From Planctomycetota bacterium (GTDB taxonomy: Bacteria; Planctomycetota; UBA1135): a stretch of 64,000 nucleotides of DNA. Below the pieces are notes generated by a model. It was not told the origin of the DNA and made no database searches. It saw nothing but the letters and a program-made list of their open reading frames with translations. This document shows, one piece after another, positions 17,368-26,270 of this stretch. Where the stretch lies: assembly GCA_024229395.1 (NCBI GenBank), contig JAAESM010000062.1, forward strand, positions 1 to 64,000, in the 5' to 3' direction. The position numbers and the translations under genes were made by a program. Numbering within the stretch: the first letter of the stretch is position 1; the number at the start of each line of letters is the position of its first letter.

Positions 17368-19347
17368 TTATTGGCCTGCAGCCTTTTCGGCGCGTTTCTT
17401 CTCGACATCCCAGATGTTATTCTTGCGATCGATATCTGGGTAGCGCTTGTCCGGGTCGATGACGACTTTGGCGATCTCACGGTCGCCAGGTAGTTCAATC
17501 ACCACGCGGTTCGACTGGAACCAGATCTCTACCGGACGCGTGTAGTCTTCCGTGCTGCCGTCTGTGAAAGTCACGCGCAACGCCACAGGCATCACCAACT
17601 TACCCAAGTTATCAAGGCGCACACGTGGGCCGACCGAGCCCTTCGGCTTGGCCACACCACTGACTTCCCAATCCAGATTGGCGTTCTCGTAGAACCAACC
17701 GCGCCAGAACCAAGCGAGGTCCATGCCGGATGCATCCTCCATGGTGCGGAAGAAATCAGCAGGCTGCGGCGACTTGAATGCCCAGCGCTCCATGTATTTA
17801 CGGAAGGCATAGTCGAAACGTTCCGGGCCGAGGATGGTCTCGCGCAACAAGGTCAGGCCGACACCAGTCTTCATGTATTCCAACAGGCCGAGTTCCATGC
17901 CGCCGAGCATGTCGGGAGGCGTGGCCACTGGCATCTGCTTCGGATCGTTCATGAACATCGCGAAACGCGCAGGATCATTCTCACTACGGCCCTGCTCACC
18001 GAACCAGTCGGCAGTCGAGTAACCGTTGATGAAAGTGTTGAAGCCTTCATCCATCCAGGCATATCGACGCTCATCGGTATTGATTACCATTGGGAACCAG
18101 TTGTGGCCGATCTCGTGGGTGGTCACGCCATAGACGCTGCTTTCGCCGCGTCCACGACAAAAGATGATCATGGGGTATTCCATGCCGCCTTCGGCACCCA
18201 ATACGTTGGATGCTGCAGGGTATGGATAAGGCACCAAGCGTTGGTTGTAGCCTTCGATCGCCGTGCGCAGCATCTGGGTGGCGTCGCCCCAAACCGGCAG
18301 GCCTTCTGCAGGGTAGAAGGTCTGCACCAAGGTGCCATCACTGGTGCTGGCAGCATCAAAGATGAATGCCTCGGAGCATGCCCAGGCGAAAGTGCGCACG
18401 TTCTCGGCGTGATACTTCCAAGTAAGCGTGTCCTTGCCGGTAGGTCGGCTGCCTTCCTTACCGATGTCATCGCGGTCCATGATGATGACCGTTTCTTCAC
18501 TCTTATGCGCTTTCTTCCAAGCCGAGTACTGATCACTGGTCAGCACATCTTTAGCATTGGTCAACTCGCCAGTGGCAGCCACGATCATCTCGCTTGGCAC
18601 GGTCAGCTCTACATCGTAAGTTCCGAAGTTCGAGTAGAACTCACCGGTGCCGATGTAAGGCATGGTGTTCCAGCCATGCACGTCGTCATAGACGGCGACC
18701 GCAGGAATCCACTGGGCGATCTCATAGACCTTGCCCTTGTTGAAGTCGCGGATACCGAAACGACGGAACACGTTCTTAGGGATGGTGAAGTCCCAGGTAA
18801 TGTCGAACTCGAACTTGCCGCCATGCGCCTTGATCGGCTTGGCTAGGGCAATACGTCCGAGCGTGTCGTAGACCTGGAAGTCGAGCGCCTTGTTGCCGCT
18901 CTTGACGTTGGAGATGGTGTATCCATCGCCTTCGGTCTCACTCATGCCGATGGCAGTCGCAGCACCGACCGCAGCAGCAATGCTGTCGCTGCGGAAGGCA
19001 TTTTGCTCCAGGTTCATCCAGATGTACTCCAACTCATGCGGCGACGCGTTGGTGTAAGTGATGGTGGCCTCGCCATGCACGATGCGAGTCTCTGGATCCA
19101 ATGAAGCCTTGATCTCATAGTCGACCTGCTGCTGCCAATAATCCGGGCCGGGTGCGCCAGAGGCCAAACGCCGACTGTTCGGTGTAGGCAGATCCAGCGG
19201 ACTGAAGATGGTGGTTTCGGGGCGCGCCTGATTAGGGCGCTCGGACAGGTCCCGTTCGGCTTCCTGGGCGAAAGCGGTCGAGGCAGCCGAAACGGTGATA
19301 GCCGCCAGAAGTCCAGCGGCTAAATTAAGGAGACGAGGTTTGTGCAT
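17368..19347 (-). CDS. Exported M1-family metallopeptidase
   Basis: 659 residues with a signal peptide (cleavage near TAFAQE). The gluzincin motif HEIGH at 411-415 with Glu434 (WMDEGFNTF) gives HExxH-18-E. An upstream GGMEYP takes the place of the GAMEN exopeptidase motif. An N-terminal beta domain and a C-terminal beta domain (VRLDNLGKLVMPVALRVTFTDG) complete an M1 layout. Expected to hydrolyse peptides in the periplasm. It diverges from the lipoprotein gene at 19372 with only 24 bases between starts. A second M1 protein is encoded at 48.8 kb. Confidence 0.88.
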   Translation of the reverse strand: MHKPRLLNLAAGLLAAITVSAASTAFAQEAERDLSERPNQARPETTIFSPLDLPTPNSRRLASGAPGPDYWQQQVDYEIKASLDPETRIVHGEATITYTNASPHELEYIWMNLEQNAFRSDSIAAAVGAATAIGMSETEGDGYTISNVKSGNKALDFQVYDTLGRIALAKPIKAHGGKFEFDITWDFTIPKNVFRRFGIRDFNKGKVYEIAQWIPAVAVYDDVHGWNTMPYIGTGEFYSNFGTYDVELTVPSEMIVAATGELTNAKDVLTSDQYSAWKKAHKSEETVIIMDRDDIGKEGSRPTGKDTLTWKYHAENVRTFAWACSEAFIFDAASTSDGTLVQTFYPAEGLPVWGDATQMLRTAIEGYNQRLVPYPYPAASNVLGAEGGMEYPMIIFCRGRGESSVYGVTTHEIGHNWFPMVINTDERRYAWMDEGFNTFINGYSTADWFGEQGRSENDPARFAMFMNDPKQMPVATPPDMLGGMELGLLEYMKTGVGLTLLRETILGPERFDYAFRKYMERWAFKSPQPADFFRTMEDASGMDLAWFWRGWFYENANLDWEVSGVAKPKGSVGPRVRLDNLGKLVMPVALRVTFTDGSTEDYTRPVEIWFQSNRVVIELPGDREIAKVVIDPDKRYPDIDRKNNIWDVEKKRAEKAAGQ

Positions 19348-19371
19348 GCTTAGTTTGACAACGATAAAGTC

Positions 19372-20214
19372 ATGCCAATGTTAGGCATTCGTCGTCCCTG
19401 CTTCACCCTTTCGCTGTTATTCGCCCTTACAGCTTGCCAAAGTGCTTCCCAGGCACCTTATGGCGAGCCATCGCCGGCCGCGTTGCAGCCGACCGTCGCC
19501 GAGATCAAAGTCATGAGCTACAACATTCGCCATGGTCAAGGCACCGATGGCGTCTTCGATCTGCAACGTTTGGCAGATGTGATCAACAAGGAACAACCGA
19601 TTCTGATCGCACTGCAAGAGGTCGATTCCGGCACCGAACGCTCTAGTGGTGTGGAGCAAGAAACTGAATTGGCTGCCCTCACCGGCATGCATGCTGCCAT
19701 TTTCGGCCAAGCCATTCCTTACCAAGGTGGTTCCTACGGCGATGCTGTTCTTTCGCAGTGGCCAATCGTCGATTCCGACGTCTTCCTATTGCCTGCCGAA
19801 CCGCATCATGAAAAACGCGTGGCTGTTGCGGTCGTAGTTGAAGAGCCTGAGACCGGCCGACGCATTCGTTTTGTTGGAACGCATTTGGATCACACCAACA
19901 ACCCGTCGGATCGTATTGCCCAAGCGCATGCCATCAATGCCAAACTGTTGCCAATCGACATACCCACCTTGTTGGTAGGGGACTTGAATGCCGACCCCGA
20001 TAGTCAGCCGATGAAGGTCTTGTTCGACGCCGGTTGGCAGCCTGCCGATCCAAGCCATCAGCCGACCTTCCCGTCGAAGGAGGCCAACGTCAAGATCGAT
20101 TGGTTCCTGAACCAACCAGGTCAAGGTGCCAGCTTGAAGGACTACCGCGTGTTGAACGAGCCGATTGCCTCTGATCACTGCCCGCTGGTGGTGACTTGGG
20201 TGATCGAAGGCTAA
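19372..20214 (+). CDS. Lipoprotein of the endonuclease/exonuclease/phosphatase family
   Basis: 280 residues with a lipobox (FALTACQS). The EEP-fold motifs are in order: VMSYNIRHGQG, ALQEVDSGTERS, FVGTHLDH, LLVGDLNADPDS and SDHCPLVVTW. The pattern fits metal-dependent phosphodiesterases or sphingomyelinase/inositol-phosphatase-like enzymes anchored in the membrane. An ATG two codons in (19378) is an alternative start. Substrate unknown. Confidence 0.82.
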   Translation: MPMLGIRRPCFTLSLLFALTACQSASQAPYGEPSPAALQPTVAEIKVMSYNIRHGQGTDGVFDLQRLADVINKEQPILIALQEVDSGTERSSGVEQETELAALTGMHAAIFGQAIPYQGGSYGDAVLSQWPIVDSDVFLLPAEPHHEKRVAVAVVVEEPETGRRIRFVGTHLDHTNNPSDRIAQAHAINAKLLPIDIPTLLVGDLNADPDSQPMKVLFDAGWQPADPSHQPTFPSKEANVKIDWFLNQPGQGASLKDYRVLNEPIASDHCPLVVTWVIEG

Positions 20215-20259
20215 GGTTCTCAAGCCGGCCGGGCAGGGGGAATTACGTCGGGATTTCCC

Positions 20260-20290
20260 TTGCCAAAAAGTCTACCTAATGGTGTAGAAT
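20260..20290 (+). promoter_or_regulatory. Putative promoter of citF-like gene
   Basis: TTGCCA (20260-20265), a 19-base spacer and TAGAAT (20285-20290), nine bases before the ATG at 20300. If used, the transcript would be leaderless or nearly so. The spacer is longer than the ideal 17. Confidence 0.35.
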
Positions 20291-20299
20291 TGCGCTGTC

Positions 20300-21883
20300 A
20301 TGACTCTCACCGATCAGAGCTTGTTGACCACTGCCGGACGTGAAGTTCCAGCAACGATCAATGGCACCGAGACGATCCCATACAACGGGGTAGGAGGACA
20401 CCTGCCGCATGGCAACAAGATTGGGGCGCCGATTCGTCGCTGCGTGGATTATCCGGCCAATGGCGATAAGCGTGTGCCCGATGTTGGCGACATGACTGCG
20501 AGGTTGAAGGTCGCCTTGCAGCGAGCCGGCATTGCAGATGGGATGACCATCAGCACGCATCATCATTTCCGTAACGGTGACCTGGTCGCGAACGCATTAT
20601 TCGATGCCGCCGCCGAGTTAGGCGTGAAGGATTTGCGTTGGTATCCAAGCGCATGCTTCCCATGTCATCAACCACTTTTGAAGTACTTGGAAGACGGCAC
20701 CATTCACCACATCGAAGGATCAATGAATGGACCTCTGGGCGCTTTCGCCTCGGAAGGCAAGATGCGCGGAATGGCGGTATTGCGTAGCCACGGCGGACGT
20801 TATCAAGCGGTGCAAGATGGCCAAGTGCATATCGATATCGCCGTGCTTGCTGCGCCCACGGCAGATTACTTCGGTAATGCGACCGGTGATCGCGGACCAA
20901 GTGCATGTGGTCTTCTTGGTTTCGGTCTGGCCGATTCCGGATACGCCGACCACGTGGTGATCGTGACCGATAACCTAGTACCGTTTCCATGCTTGCCTTG
21001 GCAGATCCAAGGGCAGAATGTCGATCAAGTCGTTGTGGTCGATAAAGTCGGCGAACCAGAGAAGATCGTTTCTGGGACCACACGCGTGACCAAGTCGCCG
21101 GATCGTTTGTTGATCGCCGAGAACATTGCTAAGTTCGTGCGCGACATCGGCATCATGAAGGAAGGCTTCAGTTTCCAGGCTGGTGCTGGTGGTATCACTT
21201 TGGCATTTACCATGTTCCTGAAGGAGTACATGCGTGAAGCCGGTGTGACCGCGGGCTTCGTGCGCGGCGGCAGCAATCAGTATCTGGTCGAGATGCTCGA
21301 GGAAGGCTTCACGCCAGTGATCCTCGATGGCCAAACCTTCGACTTGGAAGGCGTGCGCTCCATGCGCGAAAACGCCGGCCATCAGAACACATCGCCGTTC
21401 ACCAGCTACAACTTCCATGGCAAGGGCAACTTCGCGTCGATGATGGATGTGGTGGTGCTTGGTGCCACGGAAGTCGATGTCGATTTCAATGCCAACGTGG
21501 TCACGCATAGTGATGGCCGCCTGTTGCACGGCATAGGTGGCTGGCAGAACTGCCTGTTCTCGAAGTGCACGATCTTGGCAGTGCCCAGTGTGCGTAATCG
21601 CATTCCGGTGATCCTGGATCGCGTCACCACCATGGTGGGACCAGGGGAGCTGGTCGACGTGATCGCTACCGAACATGGCTTGTGCATCAATCCGCAACGC
21701 AAGGACCTGCTCGAGGCCGCACGTGGTACTTCGGTGCCGCTATTGGACATCCACGACTTGAAGAAGAAACTCAACGCCTTGTGTGGTGGCGAACCTGACA
21801 AGCCACAACTCGGTGAAGAGTTCATCGCAGCGATTCAATGGGTCGATGGCACCACCATCGACGGTGTGCGTCGGGTGAACTAA
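20300..21883 (+). CDS. citF: Citrate lyase alpha subunit-like CoA-transferase
   Basis: 527 residues matching CitF along its length. Visible blocks are ISTHHHFRNGDLVAN, LRSHGGRYQAV, IDIAVLAAPTADYFGNATG, VVIVTDNLVPFP, EKIVSGTTRVTKSPDRLLIA, MKEGFSFQAGAGGITLA, FVRGGSNQYLVEML and DVDFNANVVTHSDG. In citrate lyase this subunit swaps citrate for acetate on the carrier or CoA thioester, and CitE then cleaves the product. No citC, citX or citG maturation genes are nearby. The ATG follows closely on a promoter-like element, with no ribosome-binding site visible. Confidence 0.85.
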   Translation: MTLTDQSLLTTAGREVPATINGTETIPYNGVGGHLPHGNKIGAPIRRCVDYPANGDKRVPDVGDMTARLKVALQRAGIADGMTISTHHHFRNGDLVANALFDAAAELGVKDLRWYPSACFPCHQPLLKYLEDGTIHHIEGSMNGPLGAFASEGKMRGMAVLRSHGGRYQAVQDGQVHIDIAVLAAPTADYFGNATGDRGPSACGLLGFGLADSGYADHVVIVTDNLVPFPCLPWQIQGQNVDQVVVVDKVGEPEKIVSGTTRVTKSPDRLLIAENIAKFVRDIGIMKEGFSFQAGAGGITLAFTMFLKEYMREAGVTAGFVRGGSNQYLVEMLEEGFTPVILDGQTFDLEGVRSMRENAGHQNTSPFTSYNFHGKGNFASMMDVVVLGATEVDVDFNANVVTHSDGRLLHGIGGWQNCLFSKCTILAVPSVRNRIPVILDRVTTMVGPGELVDVIATEHGLCINPQRKDLLEAARGTSVPLLDIHDLKKKLNALCGGEPDKPQLGEEFIAAIQWVDGTTIDGVRRVN

Positions 21884-21896
21884 TCACCACTGGCGG

Positions 21897-21916
21897 CAAC
21901 GCTTGACCGAGCGTTG
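21897..21916 (+). terminator. Weak hairpin after citF
   Basis: CAACGCT (21897-21903) pairs with AGCGTTG (21910-21916) around a 6-base loop, 14 bases after the citF stop. No T-tract follows, so termination here is uncertain. Confidence 0.3.
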
Positions 21917-21961
21917 TCGTCGCATCAACGCTTTGCAGGCGTTACCTTGGGGGGGATGGTC

Positions 21962-23914
21962 ATGCTCCGCTCAATCCTCTTCGCAATCTGTGGCAACCTG
22001 CTGGGTGCCACCGTGGTGACCATTCTTATCGCCTTTCAGACCACCAGTGCCCACGCCGGGTGGTTTGCAGTGCATGCGGTACTGGCCTTCTTCACCTTGC
22101 CCTTGGTGTTGGTGGTCGGTGTAGTCGCAGGACTTGCCGGCAAGAGTGCGAATCGCAATCGCTTGACCGCCGTATGTTTGATCCCTGGAATGGCGATCGC
22201 CTTGGCACCGATGGTAGTTCAAGGTGGAGTCTTGGTTGTAGTCTTGCTGGCATTGGGATTCGCCGCCGGTATCTTCGCCAGTGTGTGGAGCAAAGGACCC
22301 TTGCTGCCGACCAAGATCATCACTGCGGCGACGGTCGTTGCCGTCTTGCTGGCGGCGATCGGATGGCTGCTGCCAGAAGCACCACATGATGTCGGCGCAT
22401 TGCCCCAAAGCAGTCAAGCGAATGCGGGCAATCAGTTAGACAGCAAGCAGCGCCCCAACATTGCCGTCATCGTGTTGGATACGGTGCGCGCCAGCAACCT
22501 TGGTTGTTATGGCTATGAACGTGGCACCACGCCGTACCTGGATGAAGTTGCCGCGCGCGGAATTCAATGGCGCAACGCCAAAGCTACCGGCAGTCATACG
22601 CCGCCAAGCCATGCATCGATCTTCACAGGCTTGCTGCCTTCCGAGCATGGCACCATGGCCACGCCAACTGGGCTGTCAAAACGCCCAATAACCCTCGCCG
22701 AACGCCTTTCCGACGATGGTTACGCCACCATGGGGGTGGTCGCCAACTACGTGATCCGCGGTTCCACCGGCTTCGGTCGCGGTTTCCAGGTCTACGACGA
22801 CAGCTTGGTGGCTGAGAGTGGTTTGCGTGCTGTCGGCGACAAGGTCTTCTTGGAGACGGCCATCGGCAAGGCCTATGCGCGCATGCGCTTACCCATGACG
22901 CGTTGGTCGCCGTTGAAGGTGTTGTCTTCCTTCACCCGCAGCTACTCGACCACGCGTGCCTCGCAAGTCAACGAACTTGCAGAGGGCTGGATGGCTCAAG
23001 CCGGCGCCGCCGAGCAGCCGTTCTTCTTGTTCCTGAATTACATGGATGCCCATTCGCCGTACCAGGCACCCGAACCCTGGTTGGACCGATTCCTCGAGCA
23101 TGATCCCGGGCGCTTCCGCAAGCCACTCGAGAAGACTGCCTTCACCAACATTCATGATCAGCTGATGGACCAAACGCTGGCCGGCGAGATCGAACCCGGG
23201 AGTAAGGAAGCGGAAGAGGTTGCCGCCTTGCTTGATCGTTACGACGGCGAACTGGCTTATCTGGATTCTGAGCTGGCACGCATCGAGAACAAGATGGTCG
23301 AAGTCTCCGGCGACCGCCCGTGGCTGATCCTATTCACCTCCGACCACGGCGAGCACTTCGGCGAACATCAAATGCTGAAGCATGGCAACGATCTTTGGGA
23401 AGAGACGCAGCATGTACCACTGCTGGCCATTGGTTCGAAACTCGCACCGCAAGTGGTGGAGGGCACCGTAAGTATCTTGGATATTCCGGGCACCGTGTTG
23501 CATCTCAGCGGCGCGGAAGAACCGCTAGGTCACAGCCGCACTCTATTGAACGGCAAATGGCAACCACGCCCGGCGTCGGCGCATCCATTGGTGGTGGCCG
23601 AACATGGCGATCCACATCAGCTCTCATCCTTCGCCGAATTGCGCAAGGTTGCGGTCTATCAGCAGATGTTGAAGACTCACCTTCGCCTTGCGGAGCAGGG
23701 CCAACAGTTCCAGATCGCGTCGGTATTTGACCTTGGACAAGACCCGGCAGAAAGTGCGGCCACAGGAGCAAATACCCTGGAGAGCTTGGCGGCTTGGGCG
23801 GCGCAATGGTGGGAGACTTATGAAGCCGGACGGAAGTTTGGAACGGATGTGGAACTGAGTGAAAGTGAGCGAGTTCGCCTCGCTGAGCTCGGGTATGCCA
23901 CTGACGACGGATGA
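21962..23914 (+). CDS. Membrane-anchored alkaline-phosphatase/sulfatase-fold protein
   Basis: About 650 residues. Five or so hydrophobic segments occupy the first 145 residues. An extracytoplasmic sulfatase-fold domain follows: PNIAVIVLDTVRASNLGCYGYERGT, then SHTPPSHASIFTGLLPSEHG, and metal-binding FTSDHGEHFGEH. At the C/S-x-P-x-R position of sulfatases the sequence is T-P-P-S-H. This indicates a Thr nucleophile as in phosphoglycerol or phosphoethanolamine transferases rather than a formylglycine sulfatase. The start is ambiguous: TTG at 21914, ATG at 21956, or the ATG at 21962 chosen here, which has a G-rich stretch six bases upstream. Substrate unknown. Confidence 0.75.
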   Translation: MLRSILFAICGNLLGATVVTILIAFQTTSAHAGWFAVHAVLAFFTLPLVLVVGVVAGLAGKSANRNRLTAVCLIPGMAIALAPMVVQGGVLVVVLLALGFAAGIFASVWSKGPLLPTKIITAATVVAVLLAAIGWLLPEAPHDVGALPQSSQANAGNQLDSKQRPNIAVIVLDTVRASNLGCYGYERGTTPYLDEVAARGIQWRNAKATGSHTPPSHASIFTGLLPSEHGTMATPTGLSKRPITLAERLSDDGYATMGVVANYVIRGSTGFGRGFQVYDDSLVAESGLRAVGDKVFLETAIGKAYARMRLPMTRWSPLKVLSSFTRSYSTTRASQVNELAEGWMAQAGAAEQPFFLFLNYMDAHSPYQAPEPWLDRFLEHDPGRFRKPLEKTAFTNIHDQLMDQTLAGEIEPGSKEAEEVAALLDRYDGELAYLDSELARIENKMVEVSGDRPWLILFTSDHGEHFGEHQMLKHGNDLWEETQHVPLLAIGSKLAPQVVEGTVSILDIPGTVLHLSGAEEPLGHSRTLLNGKWQPRPASAHPLVVAEHGDPHQLSSFAELRKVAVYQQMLKTHLRLAEQGQQFQIASVFDLGQDPAESAATGANTLESLAAWAAQWWETYEAGRKFGTDVELSESERVRLAELGYATDDG

Positions 23915-24031
23915 TTGGCCGCAGAACGGGCTAGCGTCGCCGTAAATTAGATCTTTTTCAGAATATTCGCGGAAAAGCATGGTAGAAATAAAGAGCCTCC
24001 CGGACCTTCCCGGATTTTACCGAAACCTTAC

Positions 24032-25528
24032 ATGTCCCTAAAAAGCACACTTTTACTTCTACCCATCCTTGCGTTTGCAGCCAATGACCTAGCTGCTCAG
24101 GAGCAATTCAAGAACCGTCCTGGCTATATGGAATTGACCGGACGCATGATTGCTCGCCCTGTGCAGGATGGCCCTAACCTCGAAGCGGCACGCGCCCGTT
24201 TGCAGTCCTCGATGATCAAGTACGACGAGCGCATCGACTTGTTCATCATCAACGTTCCAAAAGGGACGACCGAAGATGCACTCAGCGCAGAGCTGATGGC
24301 GACTGGCGACTACGAGTACGTCGAGCCTGACTGGATGTGTTACCCACTGAACACGCCGAACGATTCGCGTTTCGGTAACCAGTGGCACCACCAGAACATG
24401 GAGTCCGAGCTCGGTTGGGATACGCTGACCGATGCAAGCTCGGTGATTTCGGCTTACACCGACACCGGCATCGACACCAACCACCCAGACTTGGTCAACA
24501 ACTTGATCAATGGCTACAACCAGGTTTCCGGTCTGTGGCAGAACCAGGGTGGCGACATGGAAGACATCAATGGCCACGGCACTTGGGTTGCTGGCTGCAT
24601 TGGTGCAGAGGGCAACAACGGTATCGGTGTTGCAGGTGTCGCATGGAAGGTTCAGATCATGCCAGTGCGCGTAAGTGAGGCCTCGAGTGGTGGCGCCTAC
24701 ATCAGTGACATCACTGGTGGCGCGATGGTTGCCGTCGATAACGGCGCAGTCACCGCAAGCTCCAGCTACTCCGGCGTCGATAGCGGCGCAGTAGGCACGT
24801 CCGGCACTTACATCAAGAACCAAGGCGGTCTGTACTTCTACGCAGCGGGTAACTCCGGCCAGAACCACAGCAGCTTCGATTACCCCGATGTCATCGTGGT
24901 TGGCGCAACCGGTAGCAACGACGTCAAGGCAAGCTGGTCCAGCTATGGCTTGGCCGTTGATTGTGTCGCTCCTGGCGTAAGCATTGAGTCTACTGCCATG
25001 GGTGGCGGTTACTCGGCACCTTCGGGTACTAGCTTCTCGACTCCGTTGACCAACGGTGTTGCAACGATGATTTTCGCCAACAACCCAGGCATCTCGGCTC
25101 AGGCAGTGGAAGACATCCTGCTGAGCAGCTGTGATGACCTTGGCCCGGCTGGTGAGGACAACACCTACGGCCGCGGTCGCGTGAACTTGCGCGCTGCACT
25201 GGAAGCAGGCACTCCTGGTCCTCTGGTCTTGACCATGGGCACCATCACCGGTGGCGGAATCGTCAACGCGGATGTTGCTGACTGCACGCCGTCGGCACAG
25301 GTCATCGTGGCCTACTCGCTGCAAGGTTTGGGAAGCTCTTTCGAGTGGAACACCGGCATGTTCTTGGGCATCCGCAACAACCGCGTAGCCTTGAACCTGA
25401 CCGCCAACGTAGCTGGTGTCGCCAACGGCAACTCCTTAGTACCAAGCCGCGGCACCGGCCGCACCGTTTGGGTCCAGGCATGTGAAGCGGGCAACGTGTC
25501 CAACATTCACTCCTCGGTGATTCTGTAG
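24032..25528 (+). CDS. Exported subtilisin-like (S8) serine protease
   Basis: 498 residues with a signal peptide (MSLKSTLLLLPILAFA). An inhibitor-I9-like propeptide spans about 55-100 (ERIDLFIINVPKGTTEDAL, YEYVEPDW). The catalytic triad is Asp144 (YTDTGIDTNHPDL), His182 (NGHGTWVAG) and Ser334 (GTSFSTP), with the oxyanion Asn in YFYAAGNSGQ. The C-terminal ~95 residues form a beta module like those on other exported proteins in this window. A secreted or surface protease for general protein breakdown is likely. A G/C-rich hairpin follows the stop. Confidence 0.9.
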   Translation: MSLKSTLLLLPILAFAANDLAAQEQFKNRPGYMELTGRMIARPVQDGPNLEAARARLQSSMIKYDERIDLFIINVPKGTTEDALSAELMATGDYEYVEPDWMCYPLNTPNDSRFGNQWHHQNMESELGWDTLTDASSVISAYTDTGIDTNHPDLVNNLINGYNQVSGLWQNQGGDMEDINGHGTWVAGCIGAEGNNGIGVAGVAWKVQIMPVRVSEASSGGAYISDITGGAMVAVDNGAVTASSSYSGVDSGAVGTSGTYIKNQGGLYFYAAGNSGQNHSSFDYPDVIVVGATGSNDVKASWSSYGLAVDCVAPGVSIESTAMGGGYSAPSGTSFSTPLTNGVATMIFANNPGISAQAVEDILLSSCDDLGPAGEDNTYGRGRVNLRAALEAGTPGPLVLTMGTITGGGIVNADVADCTPSAQVIVAYSLQGLGSSFEWNTGMFLGIRNNRVALNLTANVAGVANGNSLVPSRGTGRTVWVQACEAGNVSNIHSSVIL

Positions 25529-25542
25529 TTCGCTACTTTTTC

Positions 25543-25575
25543 GCCCCCTCAGTGGCTATCGGCTGCTGGGGGGGC
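25543..25575 (+). terminator. Hairpin after the subtilisin-like gene
   Basis: GCCCCCTCAG (25543-25552) pairs with CTGGGGGGGC-type sequence at 25566-25575, including one G-T pair. The following GTCTTC is only a weak T-tract. Confidence 0.5.
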
Positions 25576-25662
25576 GTCTTCAATTGCGGCCCAAAGCGGG
25601 GTTATTCGCCCTAAATCATCTCCGTATGACGACTTTCGCCGAGAAGGGGTAACGGTCTCTGA

Positions 25663-25691
25663 TTGACTACCTAGGGGAACGGGTCTAATCT
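25663..25691 (+). promoter_or_regulatory. Sigma-70-type promoter for the beta-barrel lipoprotein
   Basis: TTGACT (25663-25668), exactly 17 bases, then TAATCT (25686-25691), 30 bases before the ATG at 25722. This is the best housekeeping-like promoter in the window. The rest of the 193-base gap (25529-25721) holds only the hairpin above. Confidence 0.6.
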
Positions 25692-25721
25692 CTGCGCTTA
25701 CCCCAACATCAAAACCCAACG

Positions 25722-26270
25722 ATGTCCCTGCATAAGATCCTGCTCCTGCTCCCTTTGGTCGGCCTCGTAAGCTGCGCCAGCAACCCAATCGGGTCCGCTC
25801 CTGCCGGCCAAAACTTCGAAGCCGGCACCATTCGTGTTGGTGGTGATTTGGGCTATTCCTCGAACGGCACCGGCACCATGAATGGCGACGCCGTCCACCT
25901 CGATGGCAACGCCGGTTACTTCGTGACCAACCAGATCGAAGTCGGTGGTGCTTTCAACATCGAAGACGTCAATGTCAAAGGTGGCTCCGATTTAGAAGCT
26001 GTCTCCTTCGGTGTTTATGGCCGCGCTTATAACTCCGCAACTGGCCCTTACCGCACCTTCGCCGAACTCGGCTTGGCTGTCGGTACCGTTGAGGCTGGCT
26101 CGACCGAGGCTGACCTGACTGCACTTTCCATCGCAGTTGGCATGCTGCAGTTCATCAGCGACGATGTCGCGGTAGAACTCGCGCTGGAGCAGTCCTTCTA
26201 CGGTTTCGATGCACCTGCAGTCGATGGCAATGGCCTTGCCCTCAACGTAGGCGTGTCCTGGTACCTCTAA
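25722..26270 (+). CDS. Small outer-membrane beta-barrel lipoprotein
   Basis: 182 residues with a lipobox (LVSCAS, about residue 18). Alternating hydrophobic strands follow: TIRVGGDLGYSS, VHLDGNAGYFVTNQIEVGGAF, VSFGVYGRAY, RTFAELGLAVG, VAVELALEQSFYGF and LALNVGVSWYL. The aromatic-residue-plus-Leu end and strand spacing resemble an eight-stranded OmpW/OmpX-type barrel. No specific function can be assigned. Its stop overlaps the end of the convergent GT39 gene by four bases. Confidence 0.65.
   Translation: MSLHKILLLLPLVGLVSCASNPIGSAPAGQNFEAGTIRVGGDLGYSSNGTGTMNGDAVHLDGNAGYFVTNQIEVGGAFNIEDVNVKGGSDLEAVSFGVYGRAYNSATGPYRTFAELGLAVGTVEAGSTEADLTALSIAVGMLQFISDDVAVELALEQSFYGFDAPAVDGNGLALNVGVSWYL

Noticed and set aside
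1544-21883. A reductive TCA cycle claim from korAB plus citrate-lyase genes
   Set aside because: The window lacks the other key enzymes; two components at 12-15 kb distance do not establish carbon fixation.
24089-25324. A 411-residue minus-strand frame opposite the subtilisin-like gene
   Set aside because: Shadow of a strongly coding gene; no recognisable protein features.
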